From Gluconobacter cerinus (lineage in GTDB: Bacteria > Pseudomonadota > Alphaproteobacteria > Acetobacterales > Acetobacteraceae), in the NCBI RefSeq assembly GCF_002723935.1, contig NZ_BEWM01000004.1, positions 1 to 64,000 of the forward strand: a stretch of 64,000 nucleotides of DNA, written 5' to 3'. Every line of letters begins with the position of its first letter. The stretch's first letter is position 1. Shown one piece after another: positions 15,128 to 22,967 of the stretch. Below the pieces are notes generated by a model. It searched no databases and was not told the DNA's origin. It saw only the letters and a list, made by a program, of their open reading frames with translations. The translations under genes and the position numbers were made by a program.

Positions 15128-16984
15128 ATGAAAACGATACGCCTGACGATGGCTCAGGCTCTGGTGCGCGCCATGATCGCACAGAAGACCGAAATAGACG
15201 GCCGGATAGAGCCATTTTTTTCGGGCGTCTGGGCAATTTTCGGGCACGGCAATGTTGCCGGTCTCGGAGAGGCGCTCCATGCGTCCCGTGATGAACTGGT
15301 CACCTGGCGTGCTCATAATGAGCAGGGCATGACGCATATTGCGACGGCTTTTGCCAAGGCATCCCGTCGTCGTCGTGCCATGGCCTGCACAAGTTCGATT
15401 GGCCCGGGGGCGTTGAACATGGTGACGGGCGCGGCCGTAGCGCACGTCAACCGCCTACCTTTGCTGCTTCTGCCGGGGGACGTGTTCGCCAATCGTATTC
15501 CGGATCCTGTGCTTCAGCAGATCGAGGATTTTGGAGATGGCACCGTTAGCGCGAATGATGCGTTCCGGTCTGTGTCGCGTTACTTTGACCGCATCACGCG
15601 ACCGGAGCAGATTATTCCGGCGTTTAATCGCGCTATGACGGTGCTGACTGATCCCGCTGAGTGTGGGCCGGTCACGCTGTCTCTATGCCAGGATGTTCAG
15701 GCAGAAGCGTTTGATTATCCGGAAAGCTTCTTTGCGGACCGTATCCACCGTATCCGCCGGGCTGAACCTGACGAACGTGAACTGGCGGACACTGCGGCGC
15801 TGATCCGTGAGTCCAGCAAGCCATTGGTTATCGCAGGGGGGGGCGTCCTCTATTCTGGCGCAGAGCGGGCTTTAGCGGAGTTCTGTAACCGCCACGGCGT
15901 GCCATCTGGTGAGACGCAGGCCGGAAAATCCTCCCTGCTGCCGGATCATCCTTTGAATATGGGTGGCCTCGGGGTGGCTGGGACTTCAGCGGCCAATGAA
16001 CTTGCGGAAGAGGCGGACCTCATTATCGCCGTGGGAACCCGTCTTCAGGATTTCACCACGGGTTCCTGGGGGATTTTCCATAATCCGTCCGTGAAGATTG
16101 TGACCCTGAATGTGCAGGTTGCAGATGCCACGAAGCATCTCGCCACCCCACTAGTGGCGGATGCACGCGTGGGGCTGAGGGCGCTGGAGAGCCACCTCTC
16201 GGGCTGGAAAGCTGATCCGGACTGGACGCAGAAAGCTAAAAACGGTTTGGCTGGATGGTTGGAAAGTTCCCTGCGCTATCAGGCTGAGCCGTCTGTTTCG
16301 CAGGAAACCCTGCCGAGCGATGCGCAGGTGGTTGGGGCTGTTCAGCGTGTGGCTCAGGCGAGTGATGTTGTTGTTTGTGCTGCCGGAGGACTGCCGGCGG
16401 AACTCCAGAAACACTGGCGCCCTGGGATGCCGGGTGGGTATCACATGGAATACGGTTTTTCCTGCATGGGATATGAGTTGGCAGGCGCGCTGGGCGTTAA
16501 AATGGCGGACCCCAGCAGGGATGTGATCGTCATGCTTGGGGATGGCTCTTACCTCATGCTGAATTCCGAGATCGCGACATCCGTGATGCTGGGTCAAAAG
16601 CTGACAGTCGTCCTCCTGAATAACCGGGGCTATGGCTGCATCAATCGGCTGCAGCAGGCGCTTGGTGGGGCGCCGTTCAACAACCTGCTGGAAAACTGCA
16701 CGCAGGTCGTGACACCGGAAATCGATTTCATCCAACTGGCGCAAGGTCTGGGGGCCCGGACAGAAAAAGTCTCGGGAACCGCAGAACTTTCGGGAGCTGT
16801 GGAACGGGCCAGAACGGCAGATCGTACGACGGTGATCGTTATCGATACTGATCCCAAAGCGATCACGGATGACGGCGGCACATGGTGGGATGTGGCAGTT
16901 CCGGAAGTGTCATCGCGCGAAGCGGTCCGTGAGGCGCGCACAACTTACGAACGGTTGCGTGCTGGTCAGCGCATCGGGAATTGA
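15128..16984 (+). CDS. iolD: 3D-(3,5/4)-trihydroxycyclohexane-1,2-dione hydrolase
   Basis: A thiamine diphosphate enzyme of 618 residues that opens the inositol ring by hydrolysing the dione made by IolE. The conserved N-terminal Glu region (WRAHNEQGMTHIATAFAK) and the ThDP/metal motif from GDGSYLM (about residue 470) to LLNNRGYG (about 497) are both present. It starts 24 bases after iolC with an AAGGA site and ends just before iolE, so it is in the same operon. Length and context fit IolD rather than acetolactate synthase. Confidence 0.94.
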   Translation: MKTIRLTMAQALVRAMIAQKTEIDGRIEPFFSGVWAIFGHGNVAGLGEALHASRDELVTWRAHNEQGMTHIATAFAKASRRRRAMACTSSIGPGALNMVTGAAVAHVNRLPLLLLPGDVFANRIPDPVLQQIEDFGDGTVSANDAFRSVSRYFDRITRPEQIIPAFNRAMTVLTDPAECGPVTLSLCQDVQAEAFDYPESFFADRIHRIRRAEPDERELADTAALIRESSKPLVIAGGGVLYSGAERALAEFCNRHGVPSGETQAGKSSLLPDHPLNMGGLGVAGTSAANELAEEADLIIAVGTRLQDFTTGSWGIFHNPSVKIVTLNVQVADATKHLATPLVADARVGLRALESHLSGWKADPDWTQKAKNGLAGWLESSLRYQAEPSVSQETLPSDAQVVGAVQRVAQASDVVVCAAGGLPAELQKHWRPGMPGGYHMEYGFSCMGYELAGALGVKMADPSRDVIVMLGDGSYLMLNSEIATSVMLGQKLTVVLLNNRGYGCINRLQQALGGAPFNNLLENCTQVVTPEIDFIQLAQGLGARTEKVSGTAELSGAVERARTADRTTVIVIDTDPKAITDDGGTWWDVAVPEVSSREAVREARTTYERLRAGQRIGN

Positions 16985-17031
16985 AACTGAACACAGGAAG
17001 TGAGGCCTTCAGGGAAGGCCGGGAGTCTTCA

Positions 17032-17934
17032 ATGGCTATTAGAATTGGTGCCAATCCCATCATCTGGAGCAACGACGATATGCCGTCTTTGGGGGGTGAT
17101 ATTTCGTTGGAAACCTGTCTGTCCGAAGCACGGGAGGCAGGGATTGAAGGAATGGAGCTGGGGAAAAAGTTTCCAACTACGGCCTCTGAGCTGGAATCTG
17201 TACTTGCGTCATATGGACTGGAACTGATTTCCGGCTGGTATTCGACGGAGCTTCTGGTTCGAAGTGCGGAAGAAGAGATCGAGCGGATGCAGCCGCATCT
17301 ACGGCTTCTCAAAGCGCTGGGAGCCCCGGTCTTCATCGCTGCGGAAACATCGAATGCCATTCATTCAGATGTCAGTATTCCGCTTTCCCGACGCCCTGTT
17401 CTGGCAGAAAAGGAGTGGCCGGAATTTGCACGTCGCATGACGCTGATGGCTGATGCCGTGGCCGCCGCAGGACTGGACTTCGTGTACCATCATCACATGG
17501 GTACCGTTGTTCAGTCTCGCCAGGACATAGATGCCCTCATGACGCTGACCGGACCTTCTGTGAAGCTGCTGCTTGATACGGGTCATGCTCTTTGGGGTGG
17601 TTCGGATCCGGCAGAACTGGCGAAGGTCTATCGTGATCGTATTCGCCATGTGCATGTGAAGGATCTGCGGGCCGCCAATCGGGCGACGGCGGATGCGGAA
17701 AACTGGAGCTTCCTGCAGGCGATCATGGGAGATGTCTTCACTGTCCCGGGTGATGGCTGCATCGACTACGGCAAGGTGTTCGCGGAAATTCCAGACTATT
17801 CCGGCTGGGTTGTTCTTGAGGCGGAACAGTATTCGAAAGAAGTCAGTCCGCTGACCTATGCCCGGATGGGACGGAACTATCTGATCAATATCCTCTCACA
17901 GACGGGGCATCTGTCATGTCTTCGCGCCTCCTGA
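17032..17934 (+). CDS. iolE: myo-inosose-2 dehydratase
   Basis: A TIM-barrel sugar isomerase/dehydratase of 300 residues. IGANPIIWSNDDMPSLGGD at the start, YHHHMGTVVQ, LLLDTGHALWGG and HVKDLR are typical IolE segments, with metal ligands spread among these Glu, Asp and His residues. It removes water from inosose to give the dione used by IolD. The frame extends back to a TTG at 16981, but ATG 17032 has GGGAG six bases upstream and is preferred. Its 3' end overlaps iolB by 19 bases. Confidence 0.94.
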   Translation: MAIRIGANPIIWSNDDMPSLGGDISLETCLSEAREAGIEGMELGKKFPTTASELESVLASYGLELISGWYSTELLVRSAEEEIERMQPHLRLLKALGAPVFIAAETSNAIHSDVSIPLSRRPVLAEKEWPEFARRMTLMADAVAAAGLDFVYHHHMGTVVQSRQDIDALMTLTGPSVKLLLDTGHALWGGSDPAELAKVYRDRIRHVHVKDLRAANRATADAENWSFLQAIMGDVFTVPGDGCIDYGKVFAEIPDYSGWVVLEAEQYSKEVSPLTYARMGRNYLINILSQTGHLSCLRAS

Positions 17935-18716
17935 TTCACGCCCACCCACGCGATGAAAATCGTCGGATTATCAACCTGACGCCAGAACAAGCTGGGTGGG
18001 ATTACATCGGCTTTGAAGTGATGTCACTCAAGGCCGGTGAAACGGTTTCGGAAGCTACGGACCGAACCGAGGTTTGCCTCGTTCTGGTGAGCGGTCGTGC
18101 CCGTATCGAAGGTGCGGAGCAGGATTTTGGTGTGCTGGGAGAGCGGATGAGTCCATTCGATGGGCTGCCGTGGTCGGTGTACCTTCCTCCCGGAACGGTG
18201 TGGCGTGCTGAAGCCGAGACGGATGTGGAGCTGGCAGTGTGCCGTTCCCCTGCGTCTGGAAAATATCCGGCACGACTTATTCCTCCGGAGGAAGCGGGCG
18301 AGATTGCACGGGGCACAGGAACAAACGAGCGGCTGATCCGGAATATCCTTCCCGATACGGCACCGGCGGAAACGCTGCTCGTTGTCGAAGTCATTACCCC
18401 TGGCGGTCACTGGTCAAGCTACCCGCCACACAAGCATGATACCGATGATTTCCCCAATGAGAACTATCTTGAGGAAACGTATTATCATCGCTTGAAACGG
18501 GGCAGCGGTTTTGCTCTGCAGCGCGTCTATACGAAGGACGGTTCTCTCGATGAGACCATGGCTGTTTCCGATCGGGATACCGTTATGGTTCCGAAAGGAT
18601 ATCACCCGGTCGGCGCGCCGCATGGGTTCGACCTTTATTATCTCAATGTGATGGCGGGCCCGCGTCGGGCATGGAAATTCTCCATGGATCCCGATCAGGC
18701 ACATCTTCCATATTGA
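17916..18716 (+). CDS. iolB: 5-deoxy-glucuronate isomerase
   Basis: A 266-residue bicupin protein of the KduI/IolB family that converts 5-deoxyglucuronate to 5-dehydro-2-deoxygluconate. Visible metal-site segments include HWSSYPPHKHDTDDFPNE with the two cupin His residues, and a downstream MVPKGYHPVGAPHGF with further ligands. It overlaps the end of iolE by 19 bases, so the two are translated together. With iolC, iolD and iolE it completes the ring-opening part of the pathway. Confidence 0.94.
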   Translation: MSSRLLIHAHPRDENRRIINLTPEQAGWDYIGFEVMSLKAGETVSEATDRTEVCLVLVSGRARIEGAEQDFGVLGERMSPFDGLPWSVYLPPGTVWRAEAETDVELAVCRSPASGKYPARLIPPEEAGEIARGTGTNERLIRNILPDTAPAETLLVVEVITPGGHWSSYPPHKHDTDDFPNENYLEETYYHRLKRGSGFALQRVYTKDGSLDETMAVSDRDTVMVPKGYHPVGAPHGFDLYYLNVMAGPRRAWKFSMDPDQAHLPY

Positions 18717-18815
18717 GCGCTAAAAAAAACCTGCATGACAGGGTTCTTCAACAGGAAACGACAAGGCCAACCAATCACCAAGAGAGAAATGCTTCTTAGT
18801 GATGGAGTAGAAATC

Positions 18816-20300
18816 ATGGCGAGTATCAAGGATGTTGTGTTCGTTCAGTCAGAGCGACATGACGTAAAATATGTTCTTCGTATCTGCGCCGTCGCAGCGC
18901 TCGGGGGTATCCTCTTCGGATACGATACGTCCGTCATTTCGGGCGCAATTGATTCACTGCGCGACTACTTCCAGCTCTCTCCGGCAGAGACGGGATGGGC
19001 GGTTTCGAACGTGGTGGTTGGCTGCATCATCGGTGCTGCATTGTCTGGCTGGATGGCGCACAGGCTAGGGCGGCGTGTCACGCTGTTTATATGTGCCATC
19101 CTGTTCACGATTTCTGCTCTCGGCGCAGCGCTCGTTCACAGCTTTCTGTGGTTTGTTATTTACCGGATGATTGGTGGTGTTGCGGTGGGCGTCGCTTCGG
19201 CAGTCTCACCGATGTACATGTCGGAAGTCTCACCTAAGGACATGCGTGGTCGTGCTCTGACGATGGAGCAGTTTGCCATTGTTCTTGGCCAGGTTGTCGT
19301 CTTCATCGTGAACTATCTGATCGCGAGAAGTGCCTCGACCGAATGGCTAAGAGACGTTGGCTGGCGCTGGATGATTGCATCAGAAATTGTACCGTGCGCC
19401 ATTTTCTGCGCCACGATCTTCCTGATCCCGGAATCACCCCGCTGGCATGTTCTGCGTGGGCGTGACGAAGAGGCACTCACGACGCTGAAGCGGATTTCCA
19501 ATGAACAGCATGCTCATTCGCTGCTGGGTGAAATTCGTGAGTCCGTCTCCAGCATGGAACTTGATGCACGCAACAGCGTGTCCGTTCTGAAGCGGGACGG
19601 CGCAAAGTGGATTATCTTTGTAGGGGCGATGATTGCACTGCTTCAGCAACTCACGGGCGTCAACGTCATCATGTACTACGCTCCTATGGTTCTGAAGAGC
19701 ACCAGCGGCGGCATTCAGGCGGCTTTGTTCCAGACGATCTGGATCGGCGTGGTGTCTGTTGCCGGGGCTATTCTGGGGGCGTGGATCATTGATCGCAAAG
19801 GGCGGTTGCCATTGATCCGTGTGGGATCGGTTGCGATGTGCATCGGGCTCTTGATCGTATCATGGGCACTTTACACGCAGACAACCGGTCTTCTGGCGCT
19901 TACCGGAATGCTCCTGTTTATGTTTGCCTACGGTATGTCCTGGGGCCCTGTCACATGGACGCTGGTTGCTGAAGTCTTTCCAAATGCCATCCGTTCCATC
20001 GGAATGAGTATTGCAGTTTCCTGCCAGTGGATCATGAATTTCGGCGTCAGCCAGACCTTTCCCATGCTGAGCGACAACAAGTTTCTGAATGATCATTTTC
20101 ACGGTGCATTTTCTATGTGGCTTTTTGCCGGACTGTGCCTCGTGTGCATGTGGTTTGTTCTCAAGTTTGTGCCTGAAACAAAAGGCGTATCGCTTGAGAA
20201 AATTGAAGCCGTCATGCTCAGCCGTCGCCCAGGAGGAGCGCCGTCTCAGGTCTCTCCTGTCAATACCCCAGTTGTTCCAGCCGTCTCAGGCCAGGAGTGA
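18816..20300 (+). CDS. sugar porter family MFS transporter, probable inositol or inosose importer
   Basis: About 494 residues and twelve membrane segments. Family marks include FGYDTSVISGAID after the first helix, GRRVTL loops, PESPRW before the central loop, and PETKGVSLEKIE at the C-terminus, all typical of sugar porters such as IolT. I start at ATG 18816, where GGAG lies eight bases upstream; the frame is open to 18735 without a site. Position within the iol operon makes myo-inositol or inosose the likely cargo. Its stop overlaps a GTG of the next gene, although a later GTG is likelier for that start. Confidence 0.87.
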   Translation: MASIKDVVFVQSERHDVKYVLRICAVAALGGILFGYDTSVISGAIDSLRDYFQLSPAETGWAVSNVVVGCIIGAALSGWMAHRLGRRVTLFICAILFTISALGAALVHSFLWFVIYRMIGGVAVGVASAVSPMYMSEVSPKDMRGRALTMEQFAIVLGQVVVFIVNYLIARSASTEWLRDVGWRWMIASEIVPCAIFCATIFLIPESPRWHVLRGRDEEALTTLKRISNEQHAHSLLGEIRESVSSMELDARNSVSVLKRDGAKWIIFVGAMIALLQQLTGVNVIMYYAPMVLKSTSGGIQAALFQTIWIGVVSVAGAILGAWIIDRKGRLPLIRVGSVAMCIGLLIVSWALYTQTTGLLALTGMLLFMFAYGMSWGPVTWTLVAEVFPNAIRSIGMSIAVSCQWIMNFGVSQTFPMLSDNKFLNDHFHGAFSMWLFAGLCLVCMWFVLKFVPETKGVSLEKIEAVMLSRRPGGAPSQVSPVNTPVVPAVSGQE

Positions 20301-20305
20301 AGTTT

Positions 20306-21427
20306 GTGAATACATTGAAGATTGGTCTGATTGGCACGGGTTTTATGGGAAAGGCCCATGCTCTGGCCTATCAGGCGGCAGGAAACGTTTTTGACGACAT
20401 TTCCCGGCCAGTCCTGCACAGGATCGCAGATATTGATGGGGAGCGTGCGCGTCTTTTCCAGCGGCAGTTTGGTTTTGCATCCAGCACGCAGGATTGGCGG
20501 GAACTCGTCAATGATCCGGAGATCGATATCATCTCCATCACGACGCCTACACTTTTGCATCGTGAAATGGCATTGGCCGCTATTGCCGCAGGCAAGCATG
20601 TTCATTGCGAAAAGCCGCTGTCCCCGACCGCATCTGAAGCCTGGGAGATTGTTCAGGCGGCTGAAAAGGCTGGCGTCAGGACGCAGAGTGGCTTCAATTA
20701 TCTGAAGAATCCTCTCCTGAAATATGCTCGTGAATTTATAGCATCGGGAGAACTCGGGGAGATTTACGCCTTTAACGGGATCCACGCGGAAGACTTTATG
20801 TCTGATCCTCTGTCTCCTTATAGCTGGCGTTGCGATCCGGCCGGCGGAACGGGCGCGCTGGCAGATGTCGGAAGTCACATCATTTCGATTGCCCGTTTCT
20901 TACTTGGGCCTGTGACGTCGATCTTTGCCCAGCTTGATACGGTGGTGAAGCAGCGTCCTGCTTATCCGGGAGCTTCCGAACTTAAAGATATCAGCGTGGA
21001 TGATGTCGCTCGAATGATCGTCAATTTTGAACGGGGATGTTCGGGAACCATCCAGGCTAACTGGTTGGCAACAGGGCGCAAAATGCAGCTGGAATTTGAA
21101 ATTTCCGGAAGCAAGGGTGCGCTGTCGTTCACGCAGGAGCGCATGAACGAACTACTTTACTACAAGGCGGGTGACGATAGCCGATCAAACGGGTTCCGAC
21201 TGATCGAGACTGGCCCGCAACATTCGCCTTATGGCGCGTTCTGTGTTGCGCAGGGTCATCACCTTGGCTTCAACGATATCAAGACGATCGAAATGGCAGA
21301 GTTCATTCGTGCCATTGATCGTGGCGAGCCCAGCACTCCTGACTTCCGGGAAGCATGGGAAATTCAGAAAATCATCGATACAGCTGTTCGTTCCCACCGG
21401 GAGCAGAAATGGCAGACGATTTCCTGA
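20306..21427 (+). CDS. Gfo/Idh/MocA oxidoreductase, probable inositol/inosose dehydrogenase
   Basis: A 373-residue NAD(P)-dependent dehydrogenase: Rossmann motif IGLIGTGFMGKAHA at the start and the EKPLS motif near residue 101, followed by DVGSHIISIARF in the substrate domain. The start is probably GTG 20306, with GGAG eight bases upstream; a GTG at 20297 overlaps that site. In the iol operon it could act as an IolG- or IolX/W-type enzyme, oxidising myo- or scyllo-inositol or isomerising inososes. Which compound it uses cannot be told from sequence. Confidence 0.85.
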   Translation: MNTLKIGLIGTGFMGKAHALAYQAAGNVFDDISRPVLHRIADIDGERARLFQRQFGFASSTQDWRELVNDPEIDIISITTPTLLHREMALAAIAAGKHVHCEKPLSPTASEAWEIVQAAEKAGVRTQSGFNYLKNPLLKYAREFIASGELGEIYAFNGIHAEDFMSDPLSPYSWRCDPAGGTGALADVGSHIISIARFLLGPVTSIFAQLDTVVKQRPAYPGASELKDISVDDVARMIVNFERGCSGTIQANWLATGRKMQLEFEISGSKGALSFTQERMNELLYYKAGDDSRSNGFRLIETGPQHSPYGAFCVAQGHHLGFNDIKTIEMAEFIRAIDRGEPSTPDFREAWEIQKIIDTAVRSHREQKWQTIS

Positions 21428-21457
21428 GCTTGTTCAATTAAATCTGGAGAAAATATC

Positions 21458-21856
21458 ATGCCATTACTTCATTTCCACATGCTTGAAGGCCGCACGGATA
21501 CGGAAATCAAGACGCTTCTGGACGCCGCCCATGAAGCCATGCTGGAAGCCTTCGAGGTTCCACGCGGCGACCGTTATCAACTTGTGTCTGAGTACAAGCC
21601 TTCCCGCATGATCGTGGAAGATACCGGTCTGGGAATTCCTCGCACTGAAAAGGTTGTGGTGGTCCAGATGTTCAGTCGTCCAAGAGGTGAAGAAAAAACG
21701 GCTCTGTTCTACAAATTGCTTACGGAATATCTGGAAAAGGAATGTGGTATTTCTTCCTCAGACGTCATGGTGTCTGTGGTCGAGAATGAAGACGCTCACT
21801 GGTCCTTTGGGCTGGGAAGGGCTCAATTCCTGACAGGGGAGCTTGGCGGAAAATAA
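21458..21856 (+). CDS. tautomerase-superfamily protein
   Basis: A 132-residue member of the tautomerase superfamily (Tautomerase_2 type). The mature N-terminus would be Pro-2 (MPLLHFHM), the catalytic base of this fold, and the ITIPRTEKVVVVQMF-like core strand is present as GIPRTEKVVVVQMF. It would move a proton in an enol/keto or dienol acid. It is the last gene of the iol operon, ahead of a strong bidirectional hairpin. A tautomerase is not part of the standard inositol pathway. Confidence 0.8.
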   Translation: MPLLHFHMLEGRTDTEIKTLLDAAHEAMLEAFEVPRGDRYQLVSEYKPSRMIVEDTGLGIPRTEKVVVVQMFSRPRGEEKTALFYKLLTEYLEKECGISSSDVMVSVVENEDAHWSFGLGRAQFLTGELGGK

Positions 21857-21879
21857 TTTTTTAGATTTTCCAGATGAGT

Positions 21880-21926
21880 AAATACGGACCGCAGATGTAT
21901 TGAAAAATACAATGCGTTCCGTATTT
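21880..21926. terminator. bidirectional hairpin terminator
   Basis: AAATACGGA at 21880-21888 pairs with TCCGTATTT at 21918-21926, and the inner segments CGC/GCG and TGTATT/AATACA extend the stem. It lies between the convergent tautomerase and IclR genes and has A/T tracts on both sides, so it should end transcription from both. Confidence 0.75.
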
Positions 21927-21951
21927 TTGAACAAATGATTCAATTTCATAT

Positions 21952-22692
21952 TTATTTTTTACCAAAAGAGTTTTCTATTTTATTCTTGCACCGATTAAGT
22001 GCCTCTCGGAATAGGGGAAGATTTTGCTCAAAACGAAAAAAGGGAACAGTAATTGAGATGGCGTATGGCCTGTGGCCAGGAAGAACGATAGGCGTGGCGA
22101 TACAGCAAATTCCTTCGCTATGCTCCTCAAAATCATAAGCGTATCCCGTCGCCTTTACGGTCTCGATTTCGTTAAGAATATCTTTCACGTTAGTTTTTGT
22201 ATGTGAGGTCATTTTGAGTGGTTGTGAACCAATAAGAGCCTGTATTTCAGATTTTGACATAATAGACAGCATGGCTTTGCCGTTTGACATCGCATGTAAA
22301 GGCATTGGGCGCCCGGCTTTGGGGACAACGCGAATTTCCTGATCGGAATGAATTTTTTCAATATACGTTACTTCTTTTCCATACACCGTACTGAAATCGA
22401 CAGTCTCGTGCGTTTCCTGAAACATGGTTTCGATCGCGCTTCTGAACTTGTCGAGCAGGCTGGACTGCGCTGCCTCCGCTAGTCGCATGATTCCCCAAGA
22501 CAGCGAGATACCGTCATTGGTGACTTCTACCAATTCCTCAACGGCGAGAGCGTTGACAAGCCGTTGAACAGTCGACCGGGGAAGCCCTGTTGCTTTTGCA
22601 ATATACCCCAGACTTACGTGAGCGCTTGAAAGCACTCTAAGGATCGCCGCGGCACGGCTCACGCCCTGCATGCTGTTTTCATCGCTTTTCAA
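21952..22692 (-). CDS. IclR-family transcriptional regulator
   Basis: About 246 residues. The N-terminal winged helix (VSRAAAILRVLSSA, then IAKATGLPRSTVQRLVNALA) and the C-terminal ligand-binding domain with YIEKIHSDQEIRV and GYAYDFEEHSEGICCIA are typical of IclR. The first codon here is TTG at 22692, supported by GGAG eight to nine bases upstream; ATG 22671 is possible but lacks a site. It is divergent from the PQQ dehydrogenase gene across 275 bases and may control it, the porin, or the iol operon. Confidence 0.9.
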   Translation of the reverse strand: MKSDENSMQGVSRAAAILRVLSSAHVSLGYIAKATGLPRSTVQRLVNALAVEELVEVTNDGISLSWGIMRLAEAAQSSLLDKFRSAIETMFQETHETVDFSTVYGKEVTYIEKIHSDQEIRVVPKAGRPMPLHAMSNGKAMLSIMSKSEIQALIGSQPLKMTSHTKTNVKDILNEIETVKATGYAYDFEEHSEGICCIATPIVLPGHRPYAISITVPFFRFEQNLPLFREALNRCKNKIENSFGKK

Positions 22693-22839
22693 GGACTGCT
22701 CTCCACACTGTGATTTAACGGCCCCTGTTTTGGGGCAGGAATTGATTGATATTCACCCGCTGGGTGATACAGATAATGACCACTGACTGGTTAAAAATCA
22801 TACCCATCGCACCCTCCTTTTTGGGGGTAACTTGCGAAA

Positions 22840-22935
22840 ATGTTTGTTGTCCATGGCCGTTTCCGCGCCCTGAAGACCGAACACGTCCAATGGGATGTTT
22901 CTAGACCAGACCGTAAGAAAATTTACTGTCGTTGA
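22840..22935 (+). CDS. possible short leader open frame before the PQQ dehydrogenase
   Basis: A 31-codon frame beginning MFVVHGRFRALKTEHVQWD ends 32 bases before the dehydrogenase start. A GGGGGT stretch lies eleven bases upstream, slightly far. It does not resemble PqqA. It may be chance or a leader peptide. The rest of the 275-base gap shows no clear promoter boxes that I can define. Confidence 0.15.
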   Translation: MFVVHGRFRALKTEHVQWDVSRPDRKKIYCR

Positions 22936-22953
22936 TCCCGTGCATAACGGGAT
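22935..22953 (+). promoter_or_regulatory. leader inverted repeat before the PQQ dehydrogenase
   Basis: ATCCCGT and ACGGGAT form a perfect seven-base inverted repeat with a five-base spacer. It ends just before the GGGAG ribosome site of the dehydrogenase gene, so it could be an operator or an mRNA hairpin near the ribosome site. Confidence 0.35.
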
Positions 22954-22967
22954 GGGAGAAGTTCCTG

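Noticed and set aside
14492-15445. 317-codon minus-strand open frame
   Set aside because: Antisense to the iolC-iolJ and iolD genes and without recognisable motifs.
22840-22935. Short frame considered as pqqA
   Set aside because: It lacks the Glu and Tyr spacing of PqqA, and no other pqq gene is present nearby.
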